NCBI RefSeq assembly: GCF_000443165.1
Contig: NZ_ATJV01000045.1
Span: 19,308 to 83,307, forward strand
DNA from: Thauera terpenica 58Eu
GTDB taxonomy: Bacteria; Pseudomonadota; Gammaproteobacteria; Burkholderiales; Rhodocyclaceae
Reading direction: 5' to 3'
DNA: 64,000 bases
Shown: in pieces, positions 15,164 through 23,888 of the stretch
How the letters are laid out: each line of letters starts with the position of its first letter
Numbering within the stretch: the stretch's first letter is position 1
Notes under the pieces: generated by a model
The model's input: the letters and a program-made list of their open reading frames with translations, nothing else
What the model was told of the DNA's origin: nothing
Databases searched by the model: none
Translations under genes and position numbers: made by a program

Positions 15164-17640
15164 TGAAGCAGCAATCGGCACGGCTCGAGACGCGCGCGGG
15201 TGAGGCACTGACGCTCAAGGGCGCCCGCTTTGAAGGCAGCTTGCGCAGCACGCTGTTTGAGGCGAGCCTTGAGCAGCGCTTTGCCAACCCCTTCGATCGC
15301 CATGTCGAGCTGATCTACACCTTCCCGCTGCCTTGGGCGGCCGTCCTGCTCGGGGTCGATGTCCTGATTGGCGATCGCCGCCTGTCCGGTGCGGTCGTGG
15401 AGCGAAAGCAGGCGGAGCAGGGCTACGAGGACGCAATTGCCGAAGGCAACACCGCCATCCTGCTCGAGCAGAATTTGGATGGTAGCTACACAGTGAACCT
15501 GGGCAACCTTGCACCCGGGGAGACCTGTGTGCTGCGGCTACGCTACGCTCAGGTGCTCCAGTTCGAGCAGCAGGGCCTGCGCCTGGTGGTGCCCACGGTG
15601 ATCGCCCCGCGTTATGGCGATCCGGTGGCCGATGCGGGCTTGAAGCCGCACCAGGTGGTCGAGCATGACCTGATGGTGGCGTACCCGTTCGAGCTCAGCC
15701 TGCGCATCGAAGGCGCCCTCGCACGCGCCCGCATCGGCTCGCCGAGCCATCCGCTGTCGATGCGCCTGAAAGGTGAGGGCGAGACGTCGGCGATGGTCGT
15801 GTCGCTTGCGCGCGACGGCCAGCTGGATCGCGACTTCATCCTCGTGCTCGATGAGGTCGTGCAGGATTCGCTTGCCTTGTGCGCGCAGGACACGGTGCAG
15901 CCCGGCGCGGTCAGCGTGCTGACGAGCTTCTGCCCGCGCGTGCCAGCGGCGGAACATCCGCTCGCAGTGAAGATACTGGTGGACTGCTCCGGCTCGATGC
16001 AGGGCGACAGCATCGCCACCGCGCGACGTGCGCTGCAGGCCATCGTCGCCGGCCTGCGCGAAGGCGAGCGCTTCTCGCTGTCACGCTTCGGCAACACCGT
16101 TGAGCACCGCTCGCGCGCCCTGTGGCGCACGAGCGCCGCGACCCGGCTGGCCGGGCAGCGCTGGACGGCAGGCTTGCAGGCTGACCTGGGTGGTACCGAG
16201 ATGGAGAAGGCGCTGGATTCCACGCTGGCCCTGGCCGGCGATGCAGCGGTAAGCCTCGGTGCTGAGGAGGGGGCTGCGCCGGTCGATCTGCTGCTCATCA
16301 CGGATGGCCAGATCCACGCCATCGAGCGCACGGTGGCGAAGGCGCGCGCGCTGGGCCACCGGGTGTTCGTCGTCGGTATCGGCAGCGCATCGGCCGAGGG
16401 TGTGCTGCGCCGCCTGGCCGAGGAGACCGCCGGGGCCTGTGACTTCGTCGCACCGGGAGAGGCCGTGCAGTCGGCCGTTCTGCGCATGTTTGCGCGCCTG
16501 CGCTCGCAGCGTATGGCGTCCCTGGAGCTCGCGTGGCCGGCCGGTGTGAAGCCCGTGTGGATGAGCGCGTTACCTGGCTCGGTGTTCGACGGTGACGCGG
16601 TGACGGCGTGGGCACGCTTCGCGCAGGTGCCGGATGGGACGGTGCGTCTGGTCGGCAGACGTGCGCATGCCATGGCGCCCGAGTTGCTGGGCGAGGCCAG
16701 CCTGACTGCTGTCGAGCATGATTCGGCGCTCAACCGTATGGCCGTTGCCGCGCAGATCGAAACCCTGTTCGCCGGTGAGGGTGCCCACTCGCGTCAGGCG
16801 CTGGAACTGGCCGTCGCGTATCAGCTGGTCAGCCCGCTGACGCATTTCTTGCTCGTCGAGACGCGTGCCGAAGCCGGCAAGCCGGCGGACATGCCCGATC
16901 TCGTGAAGGTGCCCTCGATGCTGCCCGCCGGCTTTGGTGGGCTCGGCAGTCTCGATTTCTGCATCGACCCCTGCATGGCGCCGCTCACCGTGAATGAGGC
17001 GCCCGAGCACTACGGCTCGCCGGCTGCGGCAAGCGGTGCGTATCTCGACTTCGACGATCCCTTCGATGCGCCCGTGGTCCTGCGCTCGGGTCGGCGTGCG
17101 GATCGCGGCGATACGGCCAACAAGGCTGGTACCTATGACATCCCGGCTTTCCTGCGCCGAAGCGCGAACCAGGACGCCGGGCAGCCACCCCGGGACGATC
17201 CGCGTTACTGGTGTGCCGAACCGCATTACACAGGTCTCACTCCGCTGGGCCTGACACAGTGGCTGCGCAGTCACCCGCAGGCCGAATGGCCCCAAGGTCA
17301 TGCCGAACTGCGCCGAATCGGTGTCGGTGCGGCGGTGCTCGACTGGCTGGAGTTCGTGCTCGCTGAAGGGGAGGGCGAGGCCTTGGTGGTCGCCTGCTTC
17401 GTCCAGGCGATGGCGCAGCGCGATGTGCACGAAGCGCTGCTATCGGACACCGGCACGCTGGGTCGGCTCGAGGCCTTGGCGCAACGCGTGGCAGCGGGCG
17501 CGGCGTTGAAGGTCATTCAGGCCGATCCTGCGGCCGAGCCGATCAACGCGCGCCTGCAGGTGTTTGTGGCTGTGCTCCGGGCGCAGAGCTGGCCCGACTG
17601 CGTGTTTGAGCTTCGGGACGAGGTGACGGTGCTTGGTTAG
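15160..17640 (+). CDS. VIT and von Willebrand factor A domain protein
   Basis: 826-aa cytoplasmic protein, no signal peptide. Residues ~1-140 are a VIT domain (FANPFDRHVELIYTFPLPWA; ERKQAEQGYEDAI). Residues ~268-445 are a VWA domain with an intact metal site: D275-C-S277-G-S279, T346 in GGTEMEK, and D382 in LITDGQ. Then comes a long linker ending in a distinct C-terminal helical domain (~690-826). The linker carries YDIPAFLRRSAN (659-670), a close match to the conserved C-terminal tail of FtsZ. VIT/VWA proteins are usually adaptors in stress or conflict systems. Here it is coupled to MerR and followed by a broken rtcB. Confidence 0.9.
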   Translation: MMKQQSARLETRAGEALTLKGARFEGSLRSTLFEASLEQRFANPFDRHVELIYTFPLPWAAVLLGVDVLIGDRRLSGAVVERKQAEQGYEDAIAEGNTAILLEQNLDGSYTVNLGNLAPGETCVLRLRYAQVLQFEQQGLRLVVPTVIAPRYGDPVADAGLKPHQVVEHDLMVAYPFELSLRIEGALARARIGSPSHPLSMRLKGEGETSAMVVSLARDGQLDRDFILVLDEVVQDSLALCAQDTVQPGAVSVLTSFCPRVPAAEHPLAVKILVDCSGSMQGDSIATARRALQAIVAGLREGERFSLSRFGNTVEHRSRALWRTSAATRLAGQRWTAGLQADLGGTEMEKALDSTLALAGDAAVSLGAEEGAAPVDLLLITDGQIHAIERTVAKARALGHRVFVVGIGSASAEGVLRRLAEETAGACDFVAPGEAVQSAVLRMFARLRSQRMASLELAWPAGVKPVWMSALPGSVFDGDAVTAWARFAQVPDGTVRLVGRRAHAMAPELLGEASLTAVEHDSALNRMAVAAQIETLFAGEGAHSRQALELAVAYQLVSPLTHFLLVETRAEAGKPADMPDLVKVPSMLPAGFGGLGSLDFCIDPCMAPLTVNEAPEHYGSPAAASGAYLDFDDPFDAPVVLRSGRRADRGDTANKAGTYDIPAFLRRSANQDAGQPPRDDPRYWCAEPHYTGLTPLGLTQWLRSHPQAEWPQGHAELRRIGVGAAVLDWLEFVLAEGEGEALVVACFVQAMAQRDVHEALLSDTGTLGRLEALAQRVAAGAALKVIQADPAAEPINARLQVFVAVLRAQSWPDCVFELRDEVTVLG

Positions 17641-17687
17641 CCGAGCGTGGGTATTGCCTATCGACAAGAAATGCGAGAAAGGACCCC

Positions 17688-17771
17688 ATGCCCGTGAAAC
17701 AGGTCCTCGACCGGAACGCCACGCCGGTCAGGATCTGGACTGACGGACATCGACGAAGGCTCGATCACCCG
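17688..17771 (+). pseudogene. rtcB (RNA ligase) N-terminal remnant with frameshift
   Basis: 47 bp after the VIT/VWA stop, a good ribosome site (GAAAGGA) precedes ATG 17688, which opens MPVKQVLDRNATPVRIWTD. This is the usual beginning of RtcB-type RNA ligases. One extra G near 17743 breaks the frame; ignoring it gives WTDDIDEGSI, again RtcB-like. Similarity stops after ~30 codons. The gene was therefore truncated, probably when the operon on the right arrived. Assignment rests on this short stretch only. Confidence 0.6.
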
Positions 17772-17956
17772 GAAGGGCCAAAGAGGGCCGACGCGACGGC
17801 GTTCGCGGCCTTCCTCGCCCGCCAGTGCTGCGCGAGGTGCTGACGGCGTTGTACCGGCAAAGTGGCGTGGCAGCATGAGTTCATCAGCGGCGCGCTTGGT
17901 TTGCTGCTTTGGCACCCCTCAAATATGGTACCGGGTGCAGGCCACCCAAGCGCTGA

Positions 17957-19324
17957 TCAGGTGCTCGTATCCGGGAGGGTCGAAGCCAAGCCGTAGCGAT
18001 GATAGACCGAGTCTCCGAAGGCTTGGTCGTGGTGTCGCCTTGCAGCCTCCATCTTGTGGTCGAGAACCGCGCCTCCGGCATAGGTCATGATGCTCGCCCC
18101 CAAGAAGCTGCCGGCGATACCACCTGCTGCAGCAAGTGCCGGGTTTGCTGTTGCAACTGCCGTGATGCTGCTGCCCAGCCAGGCTCCCATTGTACCGCCG
18201 GCTACGACACTGGATGCATGAGCAGCCCTGCGCCAGAACTCCACGGAGGAGATCGCGCCGCTACGGTACCGGCTGATGTCGATGGCAACGCCAGCGCCCA
18301 ATGCAGCGACCGAGAATGCGCCTCCAAGTTTTCCAAAGGCGTAGAGACGGCCTTGGGTCGCCTCGGCGAAACGAGGAGCGAAGCTGAGGGCGCTGCCGGA
18401 GACGATCATCCCGGTGCCGGCAACGCTATAGCTTCCCGCACTGCCCAACCGGCTCCAATCCGCCGAATGCTTGGGGTCGGAAAGACCTTGGACGGCGGTC
18501 CACGTTTCTCGCAGCGATGCGGTGAGCAGACCGACACCAAAGCCAATCATGGTCCCGCCGACCATCGCCCGCCCTTGCGCGACACGCATGAAACGCGCAT
18601 CCATCTTGGCGAGCGCCTGCTCGAACGATTGCGTGCCGGCCGGCAGTCGCTGTCCAGTCCCGACCTTGTCCAGCGTCAGGATGCCCGACTGCGCTGCGTA
18701 ACGGCGAAGCTGTGGTGTGATGCCGTGGCGGTTGATCCAGAACTGGGGCTGTCCAGTCAGGCGCGCTTCACGGGCCATCTTGCCCATCTGGGCCTTGAGC
18801 TTGGCCTCGTTGGTAATTTGCGACCGAAGCGAGTAGTTCTTCACCTCGATACGGCCGTACAGTCCCGTGCGATGGTTGCGCAAGACGATGTCGGCATCAG
18901 TCTTGCCCCATGGGCGGTCGAGCTTCCGGCCCATCTCGATCAGACTGTTGCGACCGTCGTTATGTATTCCGATGGCGTACAGAAGCTCGCGGGTGTGGCC
19001 CTTGACCTGAGCGCGGTTCGACGAGGCGAGCAGTCTGGCCGTCTTCTCGACACCGGGTATGGAGGGGTCGATCGCCATGCGGCCTTCGAAATTATGAAAG
19101 ATCCGCTGCAGTCCGCGATCGCCGAGCGAGCCGGAGCGGACAATCTGACGTACTGCCTCGACACGACCTTGCTGTGTGGGTGATGTTGCCAGGTACTGCT
19201 CATGCCAAGTCCTGATCGAGGCGTAGTTGCCCACTCGATCTCCAATGGCAGTTGAGGCCACCTGCGCGGCAGCGTCTCCGTGCGCGAGGAGCATCCCGAC
19301 GAGCAGGACGAGTGAAGGTTTCAC
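17957..19324 (-). CDS. Exported PD-(D/E)XK-like protein with hydrophobic Gly/Ala-rich C-terminal half
   Basis: 455-aa protein with a signal peptide (LVLLVGMLLAHGDAAAQV, cleavage near 20). Residues ~105-225 resemble a PD-(D/E)XK nuclease core: KGHTRELLYA with E113, then DADIVL with D143/D145, then GRIEVKNYS with E160-V-K162. From residue ~255 to 425 there are several hydrophobic Gly/Ala-rich segments (GTMIGFGVGLLTASL; GAWLGSSITAVATANPALAA), as in membrane-inserting proteins. The start overlaps the stop of the upstream gene by 4 bp (ATGA). An exported nuclease-like enzyme fused to a membrane-active region is unusual; a secreted toxin or envelope-acting defence protein is possible but unproven. 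GC is lower than in the flanks. Confidence 0.75.
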   Translation of the reverse strand: MKPSLVLLVGMLLAHGDAAAQVASTAIGDRVGNYASIRTWHEQYLATSPTQQGRVEAVRQIVRSGSLGDRGLQRIFHNFEGRMAIDPSIPGVEKTARLLASSNRAQVKGHTRELLYAIGIHNDGRNSLIEMGRKLDRPWGKTDADIVLRNHRTGLYGRIEVKNYSLRSQITNEAKLKAQMGKMAREARLTGQPQFWINRHGITPQLRRYAAQSGILTLDKVGTGQRLPAGTQSFEQALAKMDARFMRVAQGRAMVGGTMIGFGVGLLTASLRETWTAVQGLSDPKHSADWSRLGSAGSYSVAGTGMIVSGSALSFAPRFAEATQGRLYAFGKLGGAFSVAALGAGVAIDISRYRSGAISSVEFWRRAAHASSVVAGGTMGAWLGSSITAVATANPALAAAGGIAGSFLGASIMTYAGGAVLDHKMEAARRHHDQAFGDSVYHRYGLASTLPDTST

Positions 19325-20688
19325 TGCAGATTCTCCAAAGGATGCTTGATGGAGTTCGCAAAGCCCTCGACCACCCTGATCTGTCGAGCTTCATCAAGCT
19401 TCCCAAATTGATCTGTGAAAACCTTCGAGTACCATTCGCTAACGGCTGTATCCAGCAGGCGCAAATCAACGATGGATAAGTGCTCGATCAGGAGCTTCAC
19501 GAGTTCGTCCCGCGCACCGTTGTTGGCGTCGTCGCGTGCTTGGGAAAGCGGATTGTTACGGTCGATTGCACTCGCGATCTTGGCTACGCGGCCCGACTCA
19601 AGCTTGTCGAGGGCGGGGACGCTGCGAATCTGCTCGAGAGCCCAGCGTTGGTAGTCGCGCAGCCGCGCAGCATTCTTTTGGGCGGTGTCTGCTTGGTACG
19701 CTTGAATCTGATCCTCGGCATGTGCGGCGAGTCTCGAAAGCTGTTCGGTCAACTCCGGGGGCTCGATATTCAATGCCGATGCGGTGATTCGCAGATTCTG
19801 GATTGCCGAGTGAATTGTGGTTGCAAGCCGCGCCTTGAGTTCAGGATCCGCTAGACGGGGCAACAGGGCAGCGTCTTCTTCGATCCTGTTCGCCTCCTTA
19901 CGTAGAACAGCAAGACGTAACTCTTGCTGTAGCTGCTTTCGCTCGGGGGTGTCTGCCAATGTTTCGAGTTCAACGAGGGAGGCCGAAGGATCGCCCTCAC
20001 CGGACGCGGCCTTACTAGCCCGTTCGAGCGCTGATCTTTCCTCGACCTCGGCTGTCTTGGTCGTGACGTTTTTTGCTTGCGTCTGCAGTCGCTCCAACAG
20101 CACATCAGGGGTTGCCTGCGGATGGTTTGAGGCGTGGATGGCAAGTTCCTCCGCAAGATCCAGCAGGTCGTCGGCGTCGTCCGGAAGCTCGCGATGTATC
20201 AGCAGCAGTGCCGCCAGTTGCCAGCGAACAGGCACGATGCGTGGAAGCAGTTCGGCCTGTATCCAGGGCGGCAAACTGCTTATCAGCGTGGTGAACTCAC
20301 GGGTGAGCGTAGCCGCGTCATCTTTTGACGCCGTGAGCATGTCGGTCTCGGAGAGCTTGGATTCGATTCGAACCAGTTCATTTTCAGTGCTTTCGGGGAT
20401 CCGTACGGGCACGACAGTGCCCACGATACGGCTAAGGAGCGAGCCTTGCTGCTCAATGGTGAGGTTCGTCTGCCGAACTGCCGCATCCAAATTGCTCAAG
20501 TGCGCACCGCTGGCTTGTGCCACGACAGCGTGCTCTTCCTCGAGCTGATGCATGCGATCGGCTTGGCGATCAAGTTGCATCCAGACCACGCCAAGCCCGC
20601 CCAAGGTCAGCGCCGCGAGGGGGATCAGGATCCACAGGCCCGCTGGGCGAGCGGCCGGTTGTTGAGTCGAGTCGATTTGTTCTGGCAT
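19321..20688 (-). CDS. Membrane-anchored coiled-coil protein, unknown function
   Basis: 455-aa protein with one N-terminal transmembrane helix (residues ~18-38, LWILIPLAALTLGGLGVVWM). It is preceded by a short cytoplasmic tail and followed by long charged helices (HQLEEEHAVVAQASGAHLSN; ERKQLQQELRLAVLRKEANR) that predict an extended periplasmic coiled coil. No catalytic motif seen. It is the first gene of a two-gene operon with the exported PD-(D/E)XK-like protein, overlapping by 4 bp, so the two products probably work together at the envelope. Codon usage and GC differ from the core genes on both sides, which suggests transfer. Confidence 0.75.
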   Translation of the reverse strand: MPEQIDSTQQPAARPAGLWILIPLAALTLGGLGVVWMQLDRQADRMHQLEEEHAVVAQASGAHLSNLDAAVRQTNLTIEQQGSLLSRIVGTVVPVRIPESTENELVRIESKLSETDMLTASKDDAATLTREFTTLISSLPPWIQAELLPRIVPVRWQLAALLLIHRELPDDADDLLDLAEELAIHASNHPQATPDVLLERLQTQAKNVTTKTAEVEERSALERASKAASGEGDPSASLVELETLADTPERKQLQQELRLAVLRKEANRIEEDAALLPRLADPELKARLATTIHSAIQNLRITASALNIEPPELTEQLSRLAAHAEDQIQAYQADTAQKNAARLRDYQRWALEQIRSVPALDKLESGRVAKIASAIDRNNPLSQARDDANNGARDELVKLLIEHLSIVDLRLLDTAVSEWYSKVFTDQFGKLDEARQIRVVEGFANSIKHPLENLQ

Positions 20689-20784
20689 TTGTTTGCTTTG
20701 CCCTTGTTGGATGGCCGGTCGGATTGATTGTCATACAAAAGCGGATCAAACCACACGTCAGTGACTCCAGTCGTCTGTGGTGCT

Positions 20785-20990
20785 TCACGCCTTTGATGAC
20801 TTGGACTGAGCATGGCGATGGCCGGACCCAGTGATTGCGCCCGCCAGTGCCAGTTTCATTCGCTGTAATGCCGCGCCATCCGCGCGATTTCGTCGAGCAC
20901 TCGCACCAGCAAGGCTCTCGGGTGTGAGTACCTCAACGTGGTGCCCATGGCGCAGGATGTCCATGACGAGCTCGGTCAATCGGCGCGAGG
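20785..20990 (-). pseudogene. WYL-domain regulator, C-terminal fragment
   Basis: Minus-strand remnant reading RRLTELVMDILRHGHHVEVL and continuing PESLAGASARRNRADGAALQ, which resembles the C-terminal end of WYL-domain transcription factors (…G.EVEVL.P..L…). No N-terminal part or start is present: upstream of ~20990 the sequence becomes the Fic fragment on the other strand. Assignment is tentative because the fragment is short. Confidence 0.45.
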
Positions 20991-21316
20991 GTTCGGCGGA
21001 CCGCGTCCTCTTCCTGCGCGGCGTCGCCATCGAGGATATGCTTGTCGGCCATCTCGAGTTTGCCCTGTGCCACGAGGGCGTGAATCTCGAGGCGATCGAC
21101 GCCTTGTTCGAGCACCTTCCGCCGCAGGACTTGCTGGCCTGGTTGAACGAGGCGCCCAACGGCGCGCACATCCGGCGGGTCTGCCATCTTTGGGAGTGGC
21201 TGACGGGACAGGAGCTCCCGGCGGAGGTCTTCCGGCGGGAGGCTAGGTCGAGCTGTTTCCTGCCGACGATTACGTCACCGTCGGGCGGCCCACCAACGAC
21301 CGCCAGTTCCGCTGAC
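20990..21316 (+). pseudogene. Fic-family protein, N-terminal region fragment with frameshift
   Basis: Plus-strand remnant. LVGHLEFALCHEGVNLEAID, then LFEHLPPQDLLAWLNEAPNG and WEWLTGQELP match the region before the Fic core in large Fic AMP-transferases. After a frameshift near 21245 the next frame continues LFPADDYVTVGRPTNDRQFR and stops at 21316. The catalytic HxFx(D/E)GNGR core is missing. It abuts the WYL fragment head to head, so two broken genes meet here. Confidence 0.6.
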
Positions 21317-21371
21317 GTGTCTCTGGCGCTACCTGCACGCCGAGTACTGGTTTTGCCGCGCGCTGTTTCTT

Positions 21372-21905
21372 TCAGATATACCCCACGACACGCTTGCTCG
21401 ACCGACGCATGTGAAGCGACATGCCCAAGGCCGCCATGTGATTCGCGTTCCGTCCGAGGATCCTTTCCGCAAGCGGCAGGAACTCCTGCTCCTCGTAATC
21501 CGCATGGGCTTTGTAACCGGCAGTGAGCTGTTCGATCGCCTGCGTATCGACCTTGACCAGTTCGCCACGTGCGACCTTCTTCATTTGTGGTTCAAGACTG
21601 GCCCAACAACGCTCGAGCTCGCGATGCTCGGAGGTCAGTCGGGTAACGATCGCGCGAACCAGCTCCAACTCCTCGCCGTGTGCTGCACTAGCCATCACAG
21701 CGGTGAAGAGCTCACGCTCTTCCTCCTGATGGTGAGTTAACACGATGTCGCGGAAAAACTGCTGCATGCTCGCCGCGATGCTGCGAGCCTCTTCGGCCGG
21801 CTTCATCAATGCGGGCAAGCGGGCAAAAGTATCCATATGCTCGATGATGCCCGAATGACATCCCGAAAAGCTCCCGATTGGAGCCGAATCCATTTCTGAT
21901 TTCAT
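21372..21905 (-). CDS. Hemerythrin-domain protein
   Basis: 177-aa cytoplasmic protein with the His/Glu ligands of a four-helix hemerythrin-like domain: H in CHSGIIEHMD, HH..EE in THHQEEERELF, H in TSEHRELERC and H..EEQEF in AHADYEEQEFLPLAERIL. Such proteins bind a di-iron centre and are linked to O2, NO or redox sensing. ATG 21905 is preceded by GGAGG with 5-bp spacing; an overlapping GTG three bases upstream is less likely. It is a single gene, between the gene-fragment zone and the SulP gene. Confidence 0.85.
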   Translation of the reverse strand: MKSEMDSAPIGSFSGCHSGIIEHMDTFARLPALMKPAEEARSIAASMQQFFRDIVLTHHQEEERELFTAVMASAAHGEELELVRAIVTRLTSEHRELERCWASLEPQMKKVARGELVKVDTQAIEQLTAGYKAHADYEEQEFLPLAERILGRNANHMAALGMSLHMRRSSKRVVGYI

Positions 21906-22091
21906 CACGACCTCCCTGGTTTCATCACTTCACACACCCTGATCATGGCGAGCGCTCGCTTGCGCCTGGAGCCCTACGTTGTCGCGACCTTCACCGCTGC
22001 GCTCATGCCCGACCCGGCGAGAGGGAAATCCAGCCGCCGGCTGAGTCAGGGCGTGCTCACCCCCTCCACCGTCTTGCCTTGATGCGTCATC

Positions 22092-23789
22092 TTACTTCGG
22101 ACATTCTGCAAACAGTTTCACCGCGCATCTGGCGCAAACGGCCTGGTCGAGCCGCGGAACGATCTCTGCCAAAGCATGACTCTTGCGCCAGAAGATATGA
22201 CTGTTCTCGAGACGTTCCAACGAATGGCCACGTCTCCATGCCTCCATGACCCGCGCGCGGGGGCGGTGGAAGTACAAGCCACCACCGAGGGCATGCCGCT
22301 GCGTGAACTCCTTCCGCCACAGGGCTTCGCCCGCCTGGTCAAGGAAGTTCATGCTCTTGGCCATGATCAGGAGATGCTTCTGCCCCGGACTGCTCTCCCG
22401 ATAGCGGCGCAGCACCTCGCCGACATGGCGAGCCGCACCGAAATAGACGGAGCCTTCCATCCGAACGAGCTTGAGCTGCGGGCATTCCTCTACGTGCGCG
22501 CCGACTTCCGGGATCGGCGTGAAGCGTCGCTCTGCGCCGAAGGGAACAAGGACACGCATCGCAGGCCGCGAGGTCTGGTACAGATAGAAAAGCAGGGAAA
22601 GGCCGATGCCGATCAGGATCGCCAGTTCGATTCGGATCAGCAGCACCGCAAGCCAGGTGGTGAGCAGACAAGTCGCCTCCTGGCGTCCGAACCCGGCAAT
22701 CTCGCGTATTTTCCGGATGTCGATCAATGTCCAGGAGACGTAGAGCAAGAGGGCAGCGATGGCCGCCATCGGGATGCGTTCCAGCAGCGAAGCGCTCGCG
22801 GCGACCAGCGCCAGGAGCGCCACCGACGAGGTGACCGCAGCAAGGGGGGTGCGGGCGCCTGCCTCGAAGTTGGGCATCGAGCGGTTCAAGGAGCCGCACG
22901 CCAGATAGGAAGACGTGAAGCTCGCCGCCAGGTTCGCCAGGCCCTGGCCGAAGAATTCGCGATTCGGGTCGATGTGGTCGCCAGATCGATCGGCGATGGC
23001 CTTGGCGATCGAGACGGACTGGGCCATCGCCACCACCGACAAGGCCAGCGCGATGCCGACCAGGTCGCCGAAATGTGCCAGATCGAAGCCAGGCAGACTC
23101 AATGCGGGCAGGATCGCCGGGATCGAACCCATCTGACTGACCCCAACCCCTCCCCGCGCCTCGATCGCGGTCGCCAGCACATAGCCTCCGACCAGCCCGA
23201 GCAGCATCGCCGGCCATCGCGGACGCAGACGTGCGACTGCGAAGGTGATCGCCAGCGTGAGTGCCGCAACCGCCAACTCTGGCCATACGGCAGCGTGCCG
23301 GCTTGCGAGGGCATGCAGATCGAGCCCCGCGTGATAGGCAATCAGACAGGCCGCACCTGCCGTGAAGCCGACGAGTACCGACGGTGCGATGAAGTCGGCC
23401 AGCACGCCAAGGCGGAAGACCGCGACCAGCAACTGGATAACACCGACCATCAAGGTCGTCGCAAGAACAAGCTGGATGTAGTCTGGGCTGCCAGGACTCG
23501 CCAGCGGCGAGAGCATGGCGAACAGCGCGAGGGAATTGGCATTGGTCGGGCCCGACACCACATGGCGGCTCGAACCCATGAGGGCGGCCACCACGCAGGG
23601 CAGCAAGGCCGAATAGATGCCGTACTCCGGCGGCAGGCCCGCCAGGCGCGCGAATGCGACGCCTTGGGGCAGCACGAGCAAGGCCCCGAGCAGGCCGGCG
23701 AACAGGTCCGCACGCAGGGTCTGCAAAGAGAGATCGCGCCACCAGGGGTCTCCGGCGGGAATCAGCATGCGAGGCGAGAAATGGCTCAT
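22092..23789 (-). CDS. SulP-family sulfate/anion transporter with STAS domain
   Basis: 565-aa inner-membrane anion transporter. The N-terminal part has about 10-12 helices with SulP signatures (LLGALLVLPQGVAFARLAGL; VVSGPTNANSLALFAMLSPL). The C-terminal ~130 residues (CPQLKLVRMEGSVYFGAARH, LLIMAKSMNFLDQAGE) are a STAS-like domain, ending in a short Cys-containing tail (CARCAVKLFAECPK). I chose ATG 23789; upstream in-frame TTG 23870 is unlikely. It lies in the same orientation as the sulfatase and TRAP genes, ~100 bp after the sulfatase, consistent with handling sulfate released there. Confidence 0.9.
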   Translation of the reverse strand: MSHFSPRMLIPAGDPWWRDLSLQTLRADLFAGLLGALLVLPQGVAFARLAGLPPEYGIYSALLPCVVAALMGSSRHVVSGPTNANSLALFAMLSPLASPGSPDYIQLVLATTLMVGVIQLLVAVFRLGVLADFIAPSVLVGFTAGAACLIAYHAGLDLHALASRHAAVWPELAVAALTLAITFAVARLRPRWPAMLLGLVGGYVLATAIEARGGVGVSQMGSIPAILPALSLPGFDLAHFGDLVGIALALSVVAMAQSVSIAKAIADRSGDHIDPNREFFGQGLANLAASFTSSYLACGSLNRSMPNFEAGARTPLAAVTSSVALLALVAASASLLERIPMAAIAALLLYVSWTLIDIRKIREIAGFGRQEATCLLTTWLAVLLIRIELAILIGIGLSLLFYLYQTSRPAMRVLVPFGAERRFTPIPEVGAHVEECPQLKLVRMEGSVYFGAARHVGEVLRRYRESSPGQKHLLIMAKSMNFLDQAGEALWRKEFTQRHALGGGLYFHRPRARVMEAWRRGHSLERLENSHIFWRKSHALAEIVPRLDQAVCARCAVKLFAECPK

Positions 23790-23888
23790 CGGGAGGGTCC
23801 CGCTCCGCCGCCGTACGGACCATCGAGGCGCATTGCGCTCGATTGATCGTCCGCACAGCGTCGCAGACAAGGATTCGTCAGTGCTCGA

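Noticed and set aside
22176..23846. 556-codon plus-strand frame across the SulP gene
   Set aside because: Polar Gln/Arg-rich antisense of a membrane protein; the SulP frame has all family signatures.
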